Assembly: GCF_000807925.1 (NCBI RefSeq)
Contig: NZ_JRVC01000001.1
Location: forward strand, 186,001 to 250,000
Reading direction: 5' to 3'
From: Novosphingobium subterraneum
GTDB lineage: Bacteria > Pseudomonadota > Alphaproteobacteria > Sphingomonadales > Sphingomonadaceae
Length of the DNA: 64,000 nucleotides
Positions within the stretch are counted from its first letter, which is position 1. The number at the start of each line of letters is the position of its first letter. The notes under the pieces are model-generated. The model did no database searches, had not been told where the DNA came from, and worked only from the letters and a program-made list of their open reading frames with translations. This document shows, piece after piece, positions 25,918 through 33,035 of the stretch. The translations under genes and the position numbers were made by a program.

Positions 25918-26780
25918 CGCGTCAGCCTCAGTTCGATGGCGTCCCCTCGGACGCGTACGGCATGAGGTTGCAATTGCACTTCCGGTGCCGTCAGGCATTC
26001 ACCGCTTTCGAGCGCATAACGGAAACCATGGTGCGGACAGGTGATGAAGCCATCGGTAATTTCCGCCTGGTCCATCGGCATGCCAAGATGCGCACAGGCG
26101 TTCTCGAAACAGGTAACCTTGTCCCCGAAGCGCGAAAGAAGCAGCGAACGCCCTTCCAGCTCCAGGACAGAAGTCGTCCCGTCGGGCAATTCAGTCAGTT
26201 GCAGCGCGTGGAGCCAGCCTTCATGCTCATGCGCGGCGAAGGGAGAGGTGAAATGCACCGTGTCACCGCCGCCGCCACCCAGCCCCTTGGCCTGTTTGAC
26301 TTCGCGGATTTCGGGCACTTGCTCAGTGATCGCTTTCTTTACCCCGGCATAGAAAGTCAGCGCCGAAGCGGGACATCCATCACAGGCCCCCAGAAAACGG
26401 ACCACTGCCTTGTCGCCAGATACTTCGACCAGTTCGGCATCGCCGCCATGGCCGGCCAGCGTCGGGCGCACCGTGGCAAGCGCGGCATCGACCCGCTCGA
26501 ACAGGCTGGCCTTGAGGATGCCATGGCGGCGGAGCACGCAATAGACCACCTCGTCCGCCGCCGCCTGACGCAAAGCCTCGGCTGCGCCGGGCAGCTCACG
26601 CAGCGACCGGATCAGGCGACGGAAGGCTTCGGCATTGAGCGCGTCAAGCGCCGCTGCCCGTGCCTGCGCACCATTGCGTGCACCTTCTTCCCAGTTCTCT
26701 GCCAGCGCTTCCAGCGCGGTCAGATCCCCCAGCAGGCGGGAAAGCGTTGGCTCGGGCCGCTGGGGATCCGCCTCTGACAT
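25914..26780 (-). CDS. NifU-like and Rieske domain fusion protein (HucE-like)
   Basis: 288 residues. Residues about 95-165 form a NifU C-terminal domain with the cluster-binding pair C133/C136 (GACDGC); residues about 190-285 form a Rieske domain with C229-x-H231 and C248-x2-H251 (CAHLGMP, CPHHGFRY) for a [2Fe-2S] cluster. Likely an electron carrier between the hydrogenase and the respiratory chain. ATG 26780 is used; the preceding frame encodes the next gene's C-terminus in another frame. Translationally coupled to the NHL gene. Confidence 0.9.
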   Translation of the reverse strand: MSEADPQRPEPTLSRLLGDLTALEALAENWEEGARNGAQARAAALDALNAEAFRRLIRSLRELPGAAEALRQAAADEVVYCVLRRHGILKASLFERVDAALATVRPTLAGHGGDAELVEVSGDKAVVRFLGACDGCPASALTFYAGVKKAITEQVPEIREVKQAKGLGGGGGDTVHFTSPFAAHEHEGWLHALQLTELPDGTTSVLELEGRSLLLSRFGDKVTCFENACAHLGMPMDQAEITDGFITCPHHGFRYALESGECLTAPEVQLQPHAVRVRGDAIELRLTR

Positions 26781-26784
26781 CGGA

Positions 26785-27006
26785 TCAGGCGTACTTGATG
26801 TTCCGGTAGAGGTAAGGCTGAAGCAAGCCGCCCACCAGGCCCCCGGCAATCGCCGCTCCCCATAGTGGTGCAACCATGCCAACCAATACAGTTGCAACGG
26901 TAGCTGCGGCAGCCCCGGTCACAAGTAGACGGATGGCGAGGGCCGTATCCTGGAACAGCTTGCCCTGAAAAAACAACTTGGTTGAACTGAAAACCATATC
27001 AAACAT
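26785..27006 (-). CDS. Small membrane protein of hydrogenase operon (73 aa)
   Basis: 73 residues with an amphipathic N-terminus (MFDMVFSSTKLFFQGK) and two close hydrophobic, Gly/Ala-rich stretches (about 24-43 and 46-65) ending YLYRNIKYA. No family recognised. Lies between the NifU-Rieske gene (4 bp) and another tiny membrane gene, so it is surely part of the operon. I suspect a role in anchoring the soluble hydrogenase near the quinone pool, as HucM does in mycobacteria, but there is no sequence evidence of homology. Confidence 0.75.
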   Translation of the reverse strand: MFDMVFSSTKLFFQGKLFQDTALAIRLLVTGAAAATVATVLVGMVAPLWGAAIAGGLVGGLLQPYLYRNIKYA

Positions 27007-27017
27007 GGTAGTCTCCC

Positions 27018-27230
27018 TCAGGCCGATTGCATGAAAAACAGCACGGCGAGTCCCATGACTACACCGGGAACTCCGGCGAGCAGGCCGTATAGCCCGCCCA
27101 GTTGGGCTGCCAGTTGCTTGCCCAGCGCAGCCCCGCCAATCTTCAGGCCCGAGAGCGCGCCGCCGACAAGAGCCCCTGCTATTCCGGCCACTAGGGCCAG
27201 CAGTAAAATTACGAGCAAATTCACCTCCAT
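27018..27230 (-). CDS. Small Gly-rich membrane protein of hydrogenase operon (70 aa)
   Basis: 70 residues, almost wholly hydrophobic: helix about 4-28 (VILLLALVAGIAGALVGGAL), a short basic link (GLKIGG, GKQ), and helix about 44-67. The repeated GxxxG-type spacing suggests tight helix packing or oligomers. A ribosome site (GGAG-like in the preceding bases) is present. Unknown function; 11 bp before the 73-residue membrane gene, 6 bp after the TPR gene. Confidence 0.75.
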   Translation of the reverse strand: MEVNLLVILLLALVAGIAGALVGGALSGLKIGGAALGKQLAAQLGGLYGLLAGVPGVVMGLAVLFFMQSA

Positions 27231-27236
27231 TGTTCT

Positions 27237-28235
27237 CTAAAATCCGCCGTTGGCGCGCGAGGGTTCGCCGCGCACTGCCATTTCAAGTTCGATGATCGTT
27301 TGCGCCGCGCTCTCGGCCCGGTCCTGCGCTCCGGAAGCGGCAAATATTTCGCGCGCTTCGCGCAGCAGCTTGATCGCCTGCGCGATGTTGCGTGGATTGC
27401 CTGCTTCTCCGTCTTCCGGATCGTCAGGGAGGTTGCAAAGGCAATTGGCCTTGTTCGCTATGGTGTTGGCATATTCAAGCGGAGTGTTGTCCCGCTGGCG
27501 CACCTTCAACGCCTCGTCATAGGCCTCCAGCGCACGGAAACCGTTCTCGACCCGGTGGCTCGATGATGCATATTGCAGCGCATTGCCCAGATTGTTCTGC
27601 AGCATTGCATATTCCATCGGCTGATCGATCAGATTGACCGCCGAAAGTCCTTCTTCAAATGATTGCACCGCCAGCGCTTCGCTGATCTTGCCGCTTTCGC
27701 TCGTAATCGGAACGGAGAGGAAGGCGGTCGCCAGATTGTTGTTCAGAATGGCATATTCGCGTGGATGACGCAGCTTGTTGAACGTCCGCAGCGATCGCTG
27801 ATAGGCGGATATTGCATCTGTAATTCGTGCCATGCCTGCGCCTGCAAGAGTCTGCAGGGCGAGGCCAAGGTTCATTTCCGCTTCAGCCACCTCTTCGCCG
27901 CTGCCTCCCTCCGCCAGGACCGGTGTTGCCTGTTTCAGCAAGTCACGAGCCTGTTCGATCGGTGCGGCAATTTCGGAAGGAATTGCCATGAGCGCCGTGG
28001 CCATTCGCGCACGAATCCGGGCAGTCAGCAGTGCATCCTGGTCTCCGCACTGATGGATTGCCTGTTCATAGAGTTCGATGGCTGCCAGCAGGTCGTCGGC
28101 TTCCTTCGGCCGCTGTTGCAGACCCATGGCAATTTCCATGAGCATTTCGGCTTTCTCGATAACCGAAGCGTCACTTTCCTCCACCACCTTCAAGGCGGCC
28201 GCCAGCTGATCCTCTGTGCGACTGAGCGCAACCAT
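27237..28235 (-). CDS. Tetratricopeptide-repeat protein of hydrogenase operon
   Basis: 332 residues, all-helical, with TPR-like units such as AYQRSLRTFNKLRHPREYAILNNNLATAF-type segments, NNLGNALQYAS and ALEAYDEALKV. No signal peptide, so cytoplasmic. TPR proteins mediate protein assembly; similar genes occur beside NHL and NifU-Rieske genes in group 2a hydrogenase loci. A 96-bp gap to the 103-residue gene upstream is the largest in this part of the operon. Confidence 0.85.
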   Translation of the reverse strand: MVALSRTEDQLAAALKVVEESDASVIEKAEMLMEIAMGLQQRPKEADDLLAAIELYEQAIHQCGDQDALLTARIRARMATALMAIPSEIAAPIEQARDLLKQATPVLAEGGSGEEVAEAEMNLGLALQTLAGAGMARITDAISAYQRSLRTFNKLRHPREYAILNNNLATAFLSVPITSESGKISEALAVQSFEEGLSAVNLIDQPMEYAMLQNNLGNALQYASSSHRVENGFRALEAYDEALKVRQRDNTPLEYANTIANKANCLCNLPDDPEDGEAGNPRNIAQAIKLLREAREIFAASGAQDRAESAAQTIIELEMAVRGEPSRANGGF

Positions 28236-28331
28236 CCCGACTCTCCCCGGCCTCCCCTTGATCGGATTCGGGCCTGCAGCCCTTAAAACGAGCGCCGGGT
28301 AAATTGTCTACCAGTTTTTCGTTATGTAAAC

Positions 28332-28643
28332 TTAGTTATCAGTTACGGGGAGGTCCGCAAGAAGCGCCGCATCTCCGCTTGACCACCTTACGGGGACGTC
28401 CTGCGCCTCGAAGTCGGCCAGGCCGTGCGCCTCGAACACATCGAAAGCGCCAACTACCCGATCACCCTGAGCATTGCGTTGTTTCAACAGCGCTCCTCCG
28501 GCCGCCGCGTGAAACACCGGCAAAATCCGCAAGGTCGCGCCATCGATCAGCACCGCAACTGCATCGATGCCCGAGAAATAGGTAGCGACCAGGCCTGCGG
28601 GAAACCGGATCGTCCCGCGCGCGACCGAGATGGTCTGCTCCAT
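28332..28643 (-). CDS. Hypothetical protein (103 aa), hydrogenase operon
   Basis: 103 residues, beta-rich and with no membrane segment: MEQTISVARGTIRFPAGLVATYF, then VLIDGATLRILPVFHAAAGG. No motif recognised and no cysteines seen. It starts within a few bases of the stop of the maturation protease, so translation is probably coupled and the protein likely acts in hydrogenase assembly or function. Confidence 0.7.
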   Translation of the reverse strand: MEQTISVARGTIRFPAGLVATYFSGIDAVAVLIDGATLRILPVFHAAAGGALLKQRNAQGDRVVGAFDVFEAHGLADFEAQDVPVRWSSGDAALLADLPVTDN

Positions 28644-28646
28644 GAC

Positions 28647-29147
28647 TTAAGCCTCGGGGGCGATGACGAGCCGCGCCGCGATCTTGGCCGCCACCTTCTC
28701 GACCGCTGCAACTACCGGCCCGGAAAGCTCGGTGGCATAGTCCAGCGTCTGCGCTTCGATCAGATAGACTTGCACATCAGAAGGGAAGTCATCGCCAAAG
28801 ATCTTGCGTCCCACAAACAGGGCGTTGTCCCAACGGAACGCGTGAAGACCCACGCCATGGACCGGTTCTGCCGCCAGCACATCGCCGGGAACCTCGTAGA
28901 TAGCCCCCGGCTTGCCTTCGGGCTCCCTTGCATCGATCACGATAAGCTGCTGCGCCCCGCGCGCACGGTACATCACTGCCATCCCATCAGTGCCGGCATC
29001 CAGCAGCGCTACATCAGACGGCAAATCTTCAGCAGCAAGCCGGGCGATGACGGCCGGACCAGCCCCGTCATCACCGCGATTGATATTGCCGCAGCCAATG
29101 ATCGCAGTGGCAGGTGCGTCTAAATTCGCCACAGGCGGCACGACCAC
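28647..29147 (-). CDS. hupD: Hydrogenase maturation endopeptidase (HupD/HucD-like)
   Basis: 166 residues. Contains the protease motif GCGNINRGDDGAG with the Ni-probing acidic residue, then LLDAGTDGMAVMY and VIDARE(PEG), matching the HybD/HupD fold whose Glu, Asp and His read nickel insertion. It should cleave the large-subunit C-terminal peptide after the last ligand His. Start is uncertain (GTG at 29147 or 29141); either overlaps the end of the upstream small gene. Confidence 0.9.
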   Translation of the reverse strand: MVVPPVANLDAPATAIIGCGNINRGDDGAGPAVIARLAAEDLPSDVALLDAGTDGMAVMYRARGAQQLIVIDAREPEGKPGAIYEVPGDVLAAEPVHGVGLHAFRWDNALFVGRKIFGDDFPSDVQVYLIEAQTLDYATELSGPVVAAVEKVAAKIAARLVIAPEA

Positions 29148-29437
29148 TCGGGTTCAACCGGCAGCATAAGTTCAGGCAGATCACAGAAACGGCGCTTGAT
29201 AAGGTAATACATGCAGGTTTCGCAGGGCTGTTCCAGTTCATCAGCCGTGATGGTGTGATCTGTAAACCCGGCAATCACAAGTTTGGAAGCAAGGTCCTTG
29301 CCTTCCGATTGCAGGCGGGACACGATCGCGTTGACCTGCGCGGAGTCTTCGGCTCTGGGGAAGACTTCGGTTTCAAGGCCGCCAGCCAGAAGACCCGCGA
29401 TCTCCCGCCGTAGGGTTTCGTCTGCATCAGTGGCCAT
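29120..29437 (-). CDS. Four-cysteine protein 1 of hydrogenase operon
   Basis: 105 residues from ATG 29437, which has a GAAGGAG ribosome site. The first two thirds are helical and acidic; the C-terminus has cysteines at 72, 75, 85 and 100 in ETCMYYLIKRRFCDLPEL and EWSCRLWRI. The spacing C-x2-C-x9-C-x14-C is identical in the neighbouring gene, a paralog. A metal or Fe-S site is likely. The CxxC ... C ... C-x-W end pattern recalls small HiPIP-type ferredoxins, but with a shorter middle loop, so this is only a suggestion. Confidence 0.78.
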   Translation of the reverse strand: MATDADETLRREIAGLLAGGLETEVFPRAEDSAQVNAIVSRLQSEGKDLASKLVIAGFTDHTITADELEQPCETCMYYLIKRRFCDLPELMLPVEPEWSCRLWRI

Positions 29438-29448
29438 GCGCAACTCCT

Positions 29449-29829
29449 TCAAATGCGCCAGAGGCGACACCACCATTCGGGCTCGGCGGGCAAGCTTAGC
29501 TCCGGCAGGTCACACCAGCGCCTGTGGACCAGATAATACATGCATTCCTGACAGCGCATCTCGTCTGCCCCGTACGGGCGAAGCAACCAGCCGGAAATGT
29601 CGAGCTTGGCCCTTAGATCATCCGGGTCGAGCGCCCTTAACTCGTCAAGAATGCCTGAAAACTCGCGGTCGGTTTCGGGAAATGGCTCAACCTGCGTTTC
29701 CAGCCCTTCGTTGAGATAATCCTCGATCATGCGCAGAAGTGTCGCATGATCGGCCTCTGAAGGCACCACGCCATACCGGGACAGGAGCCATTCGCGCTGG
29801 CGCTGCAATTCGGTGTTGTCGCCAGTCAT
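29449..29829 (-). CDS. Four-cysteine protein 2 of hydrogenase operon
   Basis: 126 residues from ATG 29829 (GGGAGAA upstream). Paralog of the next gene: the C-terminal block CMYYLVHRRWCDLPELSLP and EPEWWCRLWRI repeats it almost exactly, with cysteines at 93, 96, 106 and 121, while the N-terminal helices differ more and are longer (REWLLSRYG...EDYLNEGLETQVEPFPE). It is the first gene after the large subunit. Both proteins end with RLWRI, so the C-terminus matters. Unknown function; likely metal-binding partner of the hydrogenase. Confidence 0.78.
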   Translation of the reverse strand: MTGDNTELQRQREWLLSRYGVVPSEADHATLLRMIEDYLNEGLETQVEPFPETDREFSGILDELRALDPDDLRAKLDISGWLLRPYGADEMRCQECMYYLVHRRWCDLPELSLPAEPEWWCRLWRI

Positions 29830-29918
29830 TCCGGCGCATTCTCCCAACGGGTTGTTATTCTATTCGCAGCCTCGGGTGGGAGACACCTCACAGCGTCCTC
29901 CCACCCGGCGGCCCGATA

Positions 29919-31514
29919 TCAAGCTGTGCGGAAGCGCGCCAGTTCCTCGCCCGTTTTCGCATCGTGTGCGTGGACCGTACAAACCAGGCAGCTGTCGTAG
30001 GAACGGCAGACATGTCCGACTTCAACCGGATCGGCAGTATTTGTAATCGGGGTGCCGATGAGTGCCTCCTCGATCGGTCCCAACTCGCCATTGCTCGCAC
30101 GCGGGCCGACATTCCATGTGGTCGGAGCGATGATCTGGTAATTGTGGATCTTGCCATCGCGCACGTCGATCCAGTGGCACAAGGCGCCACGCGCAGCCTC
30201 GGTCGCGCCCCATCCCTGGCCATCGCGCTCAGTAGGCTTGATGTACCATTCATCGTTGAGACGGAACTCGCGCAGGATGCGTTCGGCTTCGCGGTATAGC
30301 TTGCACAGCTCATGCAGGCGGGCGAAGTGGCGCAGGTAGGTCGAAGCGCCGCCAAGCTTGCGATACATGTCGAGCACCAGTCCATCACTGTGTTGCCAGG
30401 CCTCGCCATGATCGCCACCAGCGATCAGCTGCCGCGCGAGCGGGCCGGCCTCAAGACGACCATGTTCGGCGTGGCGAACGGCAGTCGACCAGCTGTATTT
30501 GCCATCAGTATCGATGTCGTTTTTCGCGATTGGCATCGTCGTCCGGTCGAATGGGTGGATATCGTCCCCTTCGTTGTACCACGCGCGCTGCATGTCCTCG
30601 CGGACATTGCCCTGATCCATCAGCTTGAACGCGCCGCTGGCACCGTCGAACGTCCCCGATTTCATGATCACGGCGCTGTTGCGGCCTTCAATCGTGGGGT
30701 TGTTGTAACGGTCTTCATGCGGGAGATAGCCCCACGAGATGAACTTGCCGTGGCCAGTGCCATATTTCTCCAGTCCGATGTCGAGCGACATGCGGATAAA
30801 CATGCCGAGATCGGAATTCGCGTGTTCCGGCCGCTCATCAAGCCACGCCATCAGTTGATCGTACGTGGTGATTTCCTCATAGCGCTCCATCGAGCAACCA
30901 AGGAACAACGGTTCGATCCAGTTGCGGCGGAAGTGCTCCAGGATCGACCAGGCGCGGGTCACGTCGGTCAGGGTCGGGGCGCACATCACGCCGCCAGGAA
31001 CCATGAAGGAAGAATGCGGCCACTGCCCGCCAAGCAGGGCATAGATTTCTACCGGGCGGCCCGAAATGGTCACACCCGCTTCATAGGAGGTCCCTGTGAA
31101 GGGCGCATAGCGCTTCACCGCTTCTTCGTAGAACTTGGACTTCGCATAGTTCTGGTTGGTGTAGTCGATCATGAACAGACCATAGTGATGTCGCGGGATT
31201 GACTGGAGTGTTTCGACGATTTGCCCGAGATTGCGGGCAAGGATCGCGTTACGCGGAACGGTGGTACCCCAGGCGGAATCGAGTGCCCAGGCAGCACAGG
31301 ACAGGTGCGAGGCACCGCAGATGCCGCAAGCACGAGGCGTAACGACAAGCCCGGCCTGTGGATCCTTGTTCTTGAGGATGACTTCGAAGCCGCGGAACAT
31401 TTCCGCTTGCGTCCATGCATTGGTGACGATCCCGTTCTCGATGTCGACGCGGACATCAAGGTCGCCCTCCACCCGGCCAACGGGCGAAATGTCGAGGGTT
31501 TGTGTAGCTGCCAT
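29919..31514 (-). CDS. hucL: [NiFe] hydrogenase large subunit, group 2a (Huc/Hup type)
   Basis: 531 residues from ATG 31514. Binds the NiFe(CN)2CO centre that oxidises H2. The N-terminal L1 motif is RACGICGASH (C63, C66) and the C-terminal L2 motif is DSCLVCTVH (C509, C512, H515); a 16-residue tail after H515 would be removed by the endopeptidase after Ni insertion. The usual Pro of DPCxxC is Ser here. Absence of a Tat-exported small subunit and the accompanying NHL, TPR, NifU-Rieske genes point to group 2a, the uptake type that can reach trace H2. 61 bp after the small subunit. Confidence 0.95.
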   Translation of the reverse strand: MAATQTLDISPVGRVEGDLDVRVDIENGIVTNAWTQAEMFRGFEVILKNKDPQAGLVVTPRACGICGASHLSCAAWALDSAWGTTVPRNAILARNLGQIVETLQSIPRHHYGLFMIDYTNQNYAKSKFYEEAVKRYAPFTGTSYEAGVTISGRPVEIYALLGGQWPHSSFMVPGGVMCAPTLTDVTRAWSILEHFRRNWIEPLFLGCSMERYEEITTYDQLMAWLDERPEHANSDLGMFIRMSLDIGLEKYGTGHGKFISWGYLPHEDRYNNPTIEGRNSAVIMKSGTFDGASGAFKLMDQGNVREDMQRAWYNEGDDIHPFDRTTMPIAKNDIDTDGKYSWSTAVRHAEHGRLEAGPLARQLIAGGDHGEAWQHSDGLVLDMYRKLGGASTYLRHFARLHELCKLYREAERILREFRLNDEWYIKPTERDGQGWGATEAARGALCHWIDVRDGKIHNYQIIAPTTWNVGPRASNGELGPIEEALIGTPITNTADPVEVGHVCRSYDSCLVCTVHAHDAKTGEELARFRTA

Positions 31515-31575
31515 TGTAATTCTCCCGAAATTCTGTGTGCGGCGCGCTTCGCTGCGCGCCATGAACCCTCATGAA

Positions 31576-32538
31576 TCAGACGACGAAGATATCCTCTTCG
31601 GCCCACGCCGGAGCCGCACCCTTGGCGGCAGCTGTGAGCTTGACGTAGCCGGTACGATCAACCCCTAGCGGCAGATCCTTCGGCACGCCCATCACAGTCT
31701 GGGTCTTGAAGACAGTTCCTGGGGCGAGATCGAAGAAGGGGAATTCCGGTTCCGTACAGCCAAGGCAGGGCATGCCAGCACGGGTCTTGGACGAAACGCG
31801 GTTCCACAGAATGCGGTTGCAGGGGCTGTGAGTCATCGGGCCGCGGCACCCCAGATCGTAATAGAGGCAGCCCTTGCGCTGACCGAAGGCCGTGGTCGAG
31901 ACCTTGTAGGCGAAGTGCATGTTGCGGGTGCAGCCCGTCTGCGTGAAGCTGGAGAAGAAGGTCTTTGGCCGATGGAATTCGTCCAGCGTCAGGTCGCCCG
32001 CGCGGCCCGTGGCAACGGCGACAAGGATCTGCGTTACCCAGTCAGGGTGAGCGGGGCAGCCGGGAATATTGATGACCGGAAGGCCAGCCTGAGACGTGAA
32101 GCCTTCGCCCAGCGCTCCACCCTTGGCCCGCTTGAGGAACTGCAAGCCTTCGCTTTCAGACGGGTTCGGCGCCGTTGCCGGGATGCCGCCCCAGGTGGCG
32201 CAATCGCCGATTGCCACAACAAATTGCGCCTTGGCAGAAAGATCTGCCACCCAGTCTTTCATCGGGCGGCCACAGAAGCGATTCCATTCGCCGGTACCGT
32301 TGGGCGCATTGATGACGCTGCCTTCGAACACGAAAATGTCGAGCGGGATTTCGCCGGAAAGGCACTTTTCCATCATGACTTTGACATTCTCACCCAGCTC
32401 GAGGCCAAGCGAGGGATGCCAAAGGACATTGATGCCAAAATCCGTCACCAGATCGCATGCGCTGGGCTCCTCGGCATTAAGGAAGGACATGGTGTTGCCA
32501 GAGCACGCACCGCCTTGAAGCCACAACAGATTCGCCAT
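31576..32538 (-). CDS. hucS: [NiFe] hydrogenase small subunit, group 2a (Huc/Hup type)
   Basis: 320 residues with no Tat signal, so the enzyme faces the cytoplasm, as in group 2a. Carries the Fe-S relay to the electron acceptor: ligands in GGACSGN (C12), IGDCATWGG, IPGCPAHPDW (proximal), then the distal and medial set (QTGCTR, KGCLYYDLGCRGP, HSPCN, GMPCLGCTEPEFP). At residue 15 the second proximal Cys of the CxxC pair is Asn (CSGN), consistent with an altered proximal cluster. First gene of the operon, about 60 nt from the predicted sigma-54 transcription start. Confidence 0.95.
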   Translation of the reverse strand: MANLLWLQGGACSGNTMSFLNAEEPSACDLVTDFGINVLWHPSLGLELGENVKVMMEKCLSGEIPLDIFVFEGSVINAPNGTGEWNRFCGRPMKDWVADLSAKAQFVVAIGDCATWGGIPATAPNPSESEGLQFLKRAKGGALGEGFTSQAGLPVINIPGCPAHPDWVTQILVAVATGRAGDLTLDEFHRPKTFFSSFTQTGCTRNMHFAYKVSTTAFGQRKGCLYYDLGCRGPMTHSPCNRILWNRVSSKTRAGMPCLGCTEPEFPFFDLAPGTVFKTQTVMGVPKDLPLGVDRTGYVKLTAAAKGAAPAWAEEDIFVV

Positions 32539-32610
32539 TTCTCAGTCTCCCAACTTCCCGGCGGAGTGCCCGACCGGCCAAATGCCCCTGCGGGCTATGG
32601 GAGGACATTA

Positions 32611-32626
32611 AGCATGATTCGTGCCA
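32611..32626 (-). promoter_or_regulatory. Sigma-54 promoter of the hydrogenase operon
   Basis: On the minus strand TGGCACGAATCATGCT: the invariant GG and GC are exactly 10 bp apart, and TGGCACG matches the -24 element fully; the -12 element is ATGC instead of TTGC. It points toward hucS, with the start of transcription near 32599. An NtrC-family activator gene lies just upstream. Confidence 0.85.
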
Positions 32627-32686
32627 GAAAAATAATAAAGCATTTTCAGTATTTTATGATGAAGCTCATATTTTCGGCGAAGAAAA

Positions 32687-32703
32687 TGCAAAGAAACTTT
32701 GCA
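32687..32703. promoter_or_regulatory. Palindromic upstream activator site candidate
   Basis: Perfect inverted repeat TGCAAAG-AAA-CTTTGCA centred about 96 bp upstream of the predicted sigma-54 start, the usual place for an NtrC-type enhancer. AT-rich DNA between it and the promoter (32630-32685) could take IHF for looping. A HupR/HoxA-like activator is the expected binder. Confidence 0.6.
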
Positions 32704-32766
32704 CGCACTCCTTGAAACATTCTTTGCAGTCGGAGCCGCAGGAGGTGCGTATGCCAACCGTTCAGG

Positions 32767-32982
32767 CTAGCCGTGCCGGTTGCCGCAGACCGGGCATTCA
32801 ACTTCGCCGAACGCCGAATACCAGATGCCTTTGCAGCGCCCGCACCAATGGCCATGCGCACCAGAAAGTCCTGCACCCGCTGTTCGCGTCAGTTTTGTCG
32901 AGCCGAGGTCTTGTGGCGCCTCTTGCCCCGGATAGGGCATGCGGGAAAAACGCAAGCGAACAACATTGTCCCGGTCTGCCAT
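32767..32982 (-). CDS. Small zinc-ribbon protein next to the hydrogenase operon
   Basis: 71 residues from ATG 32982 (GGGAG 12 bp upstream). The N-terminal half is basic and likely flexible; the C-terminus has two CxxC pairs, WCGRC (C47, C50) and CPVC (C63, C66), separated by 12 residues, a classic zinc ribbon. The same arrangement is found in the zinc domain of full-length HypA, which the HypA here lacks. It lies 53 bp after the activator gene and upstream of the hucS promoter, so it is probably transcribed with the activator. Too short spacing to be a rubredoxin. Confidence 0.65.
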   Translation of the reverse strand: MADRDNVVRLRFSRMPYPGQEAPQDLGSTKLTRTAGAGLSGAHGHWCGRCKGIWYSAFGEVECPVCGNRHG

Positions 32983-33035
32983 TTCACTGCCACTCCCGTT
33001 CCTGCTCCTGCTCCTGCTCCTGCATGAGACCAACG

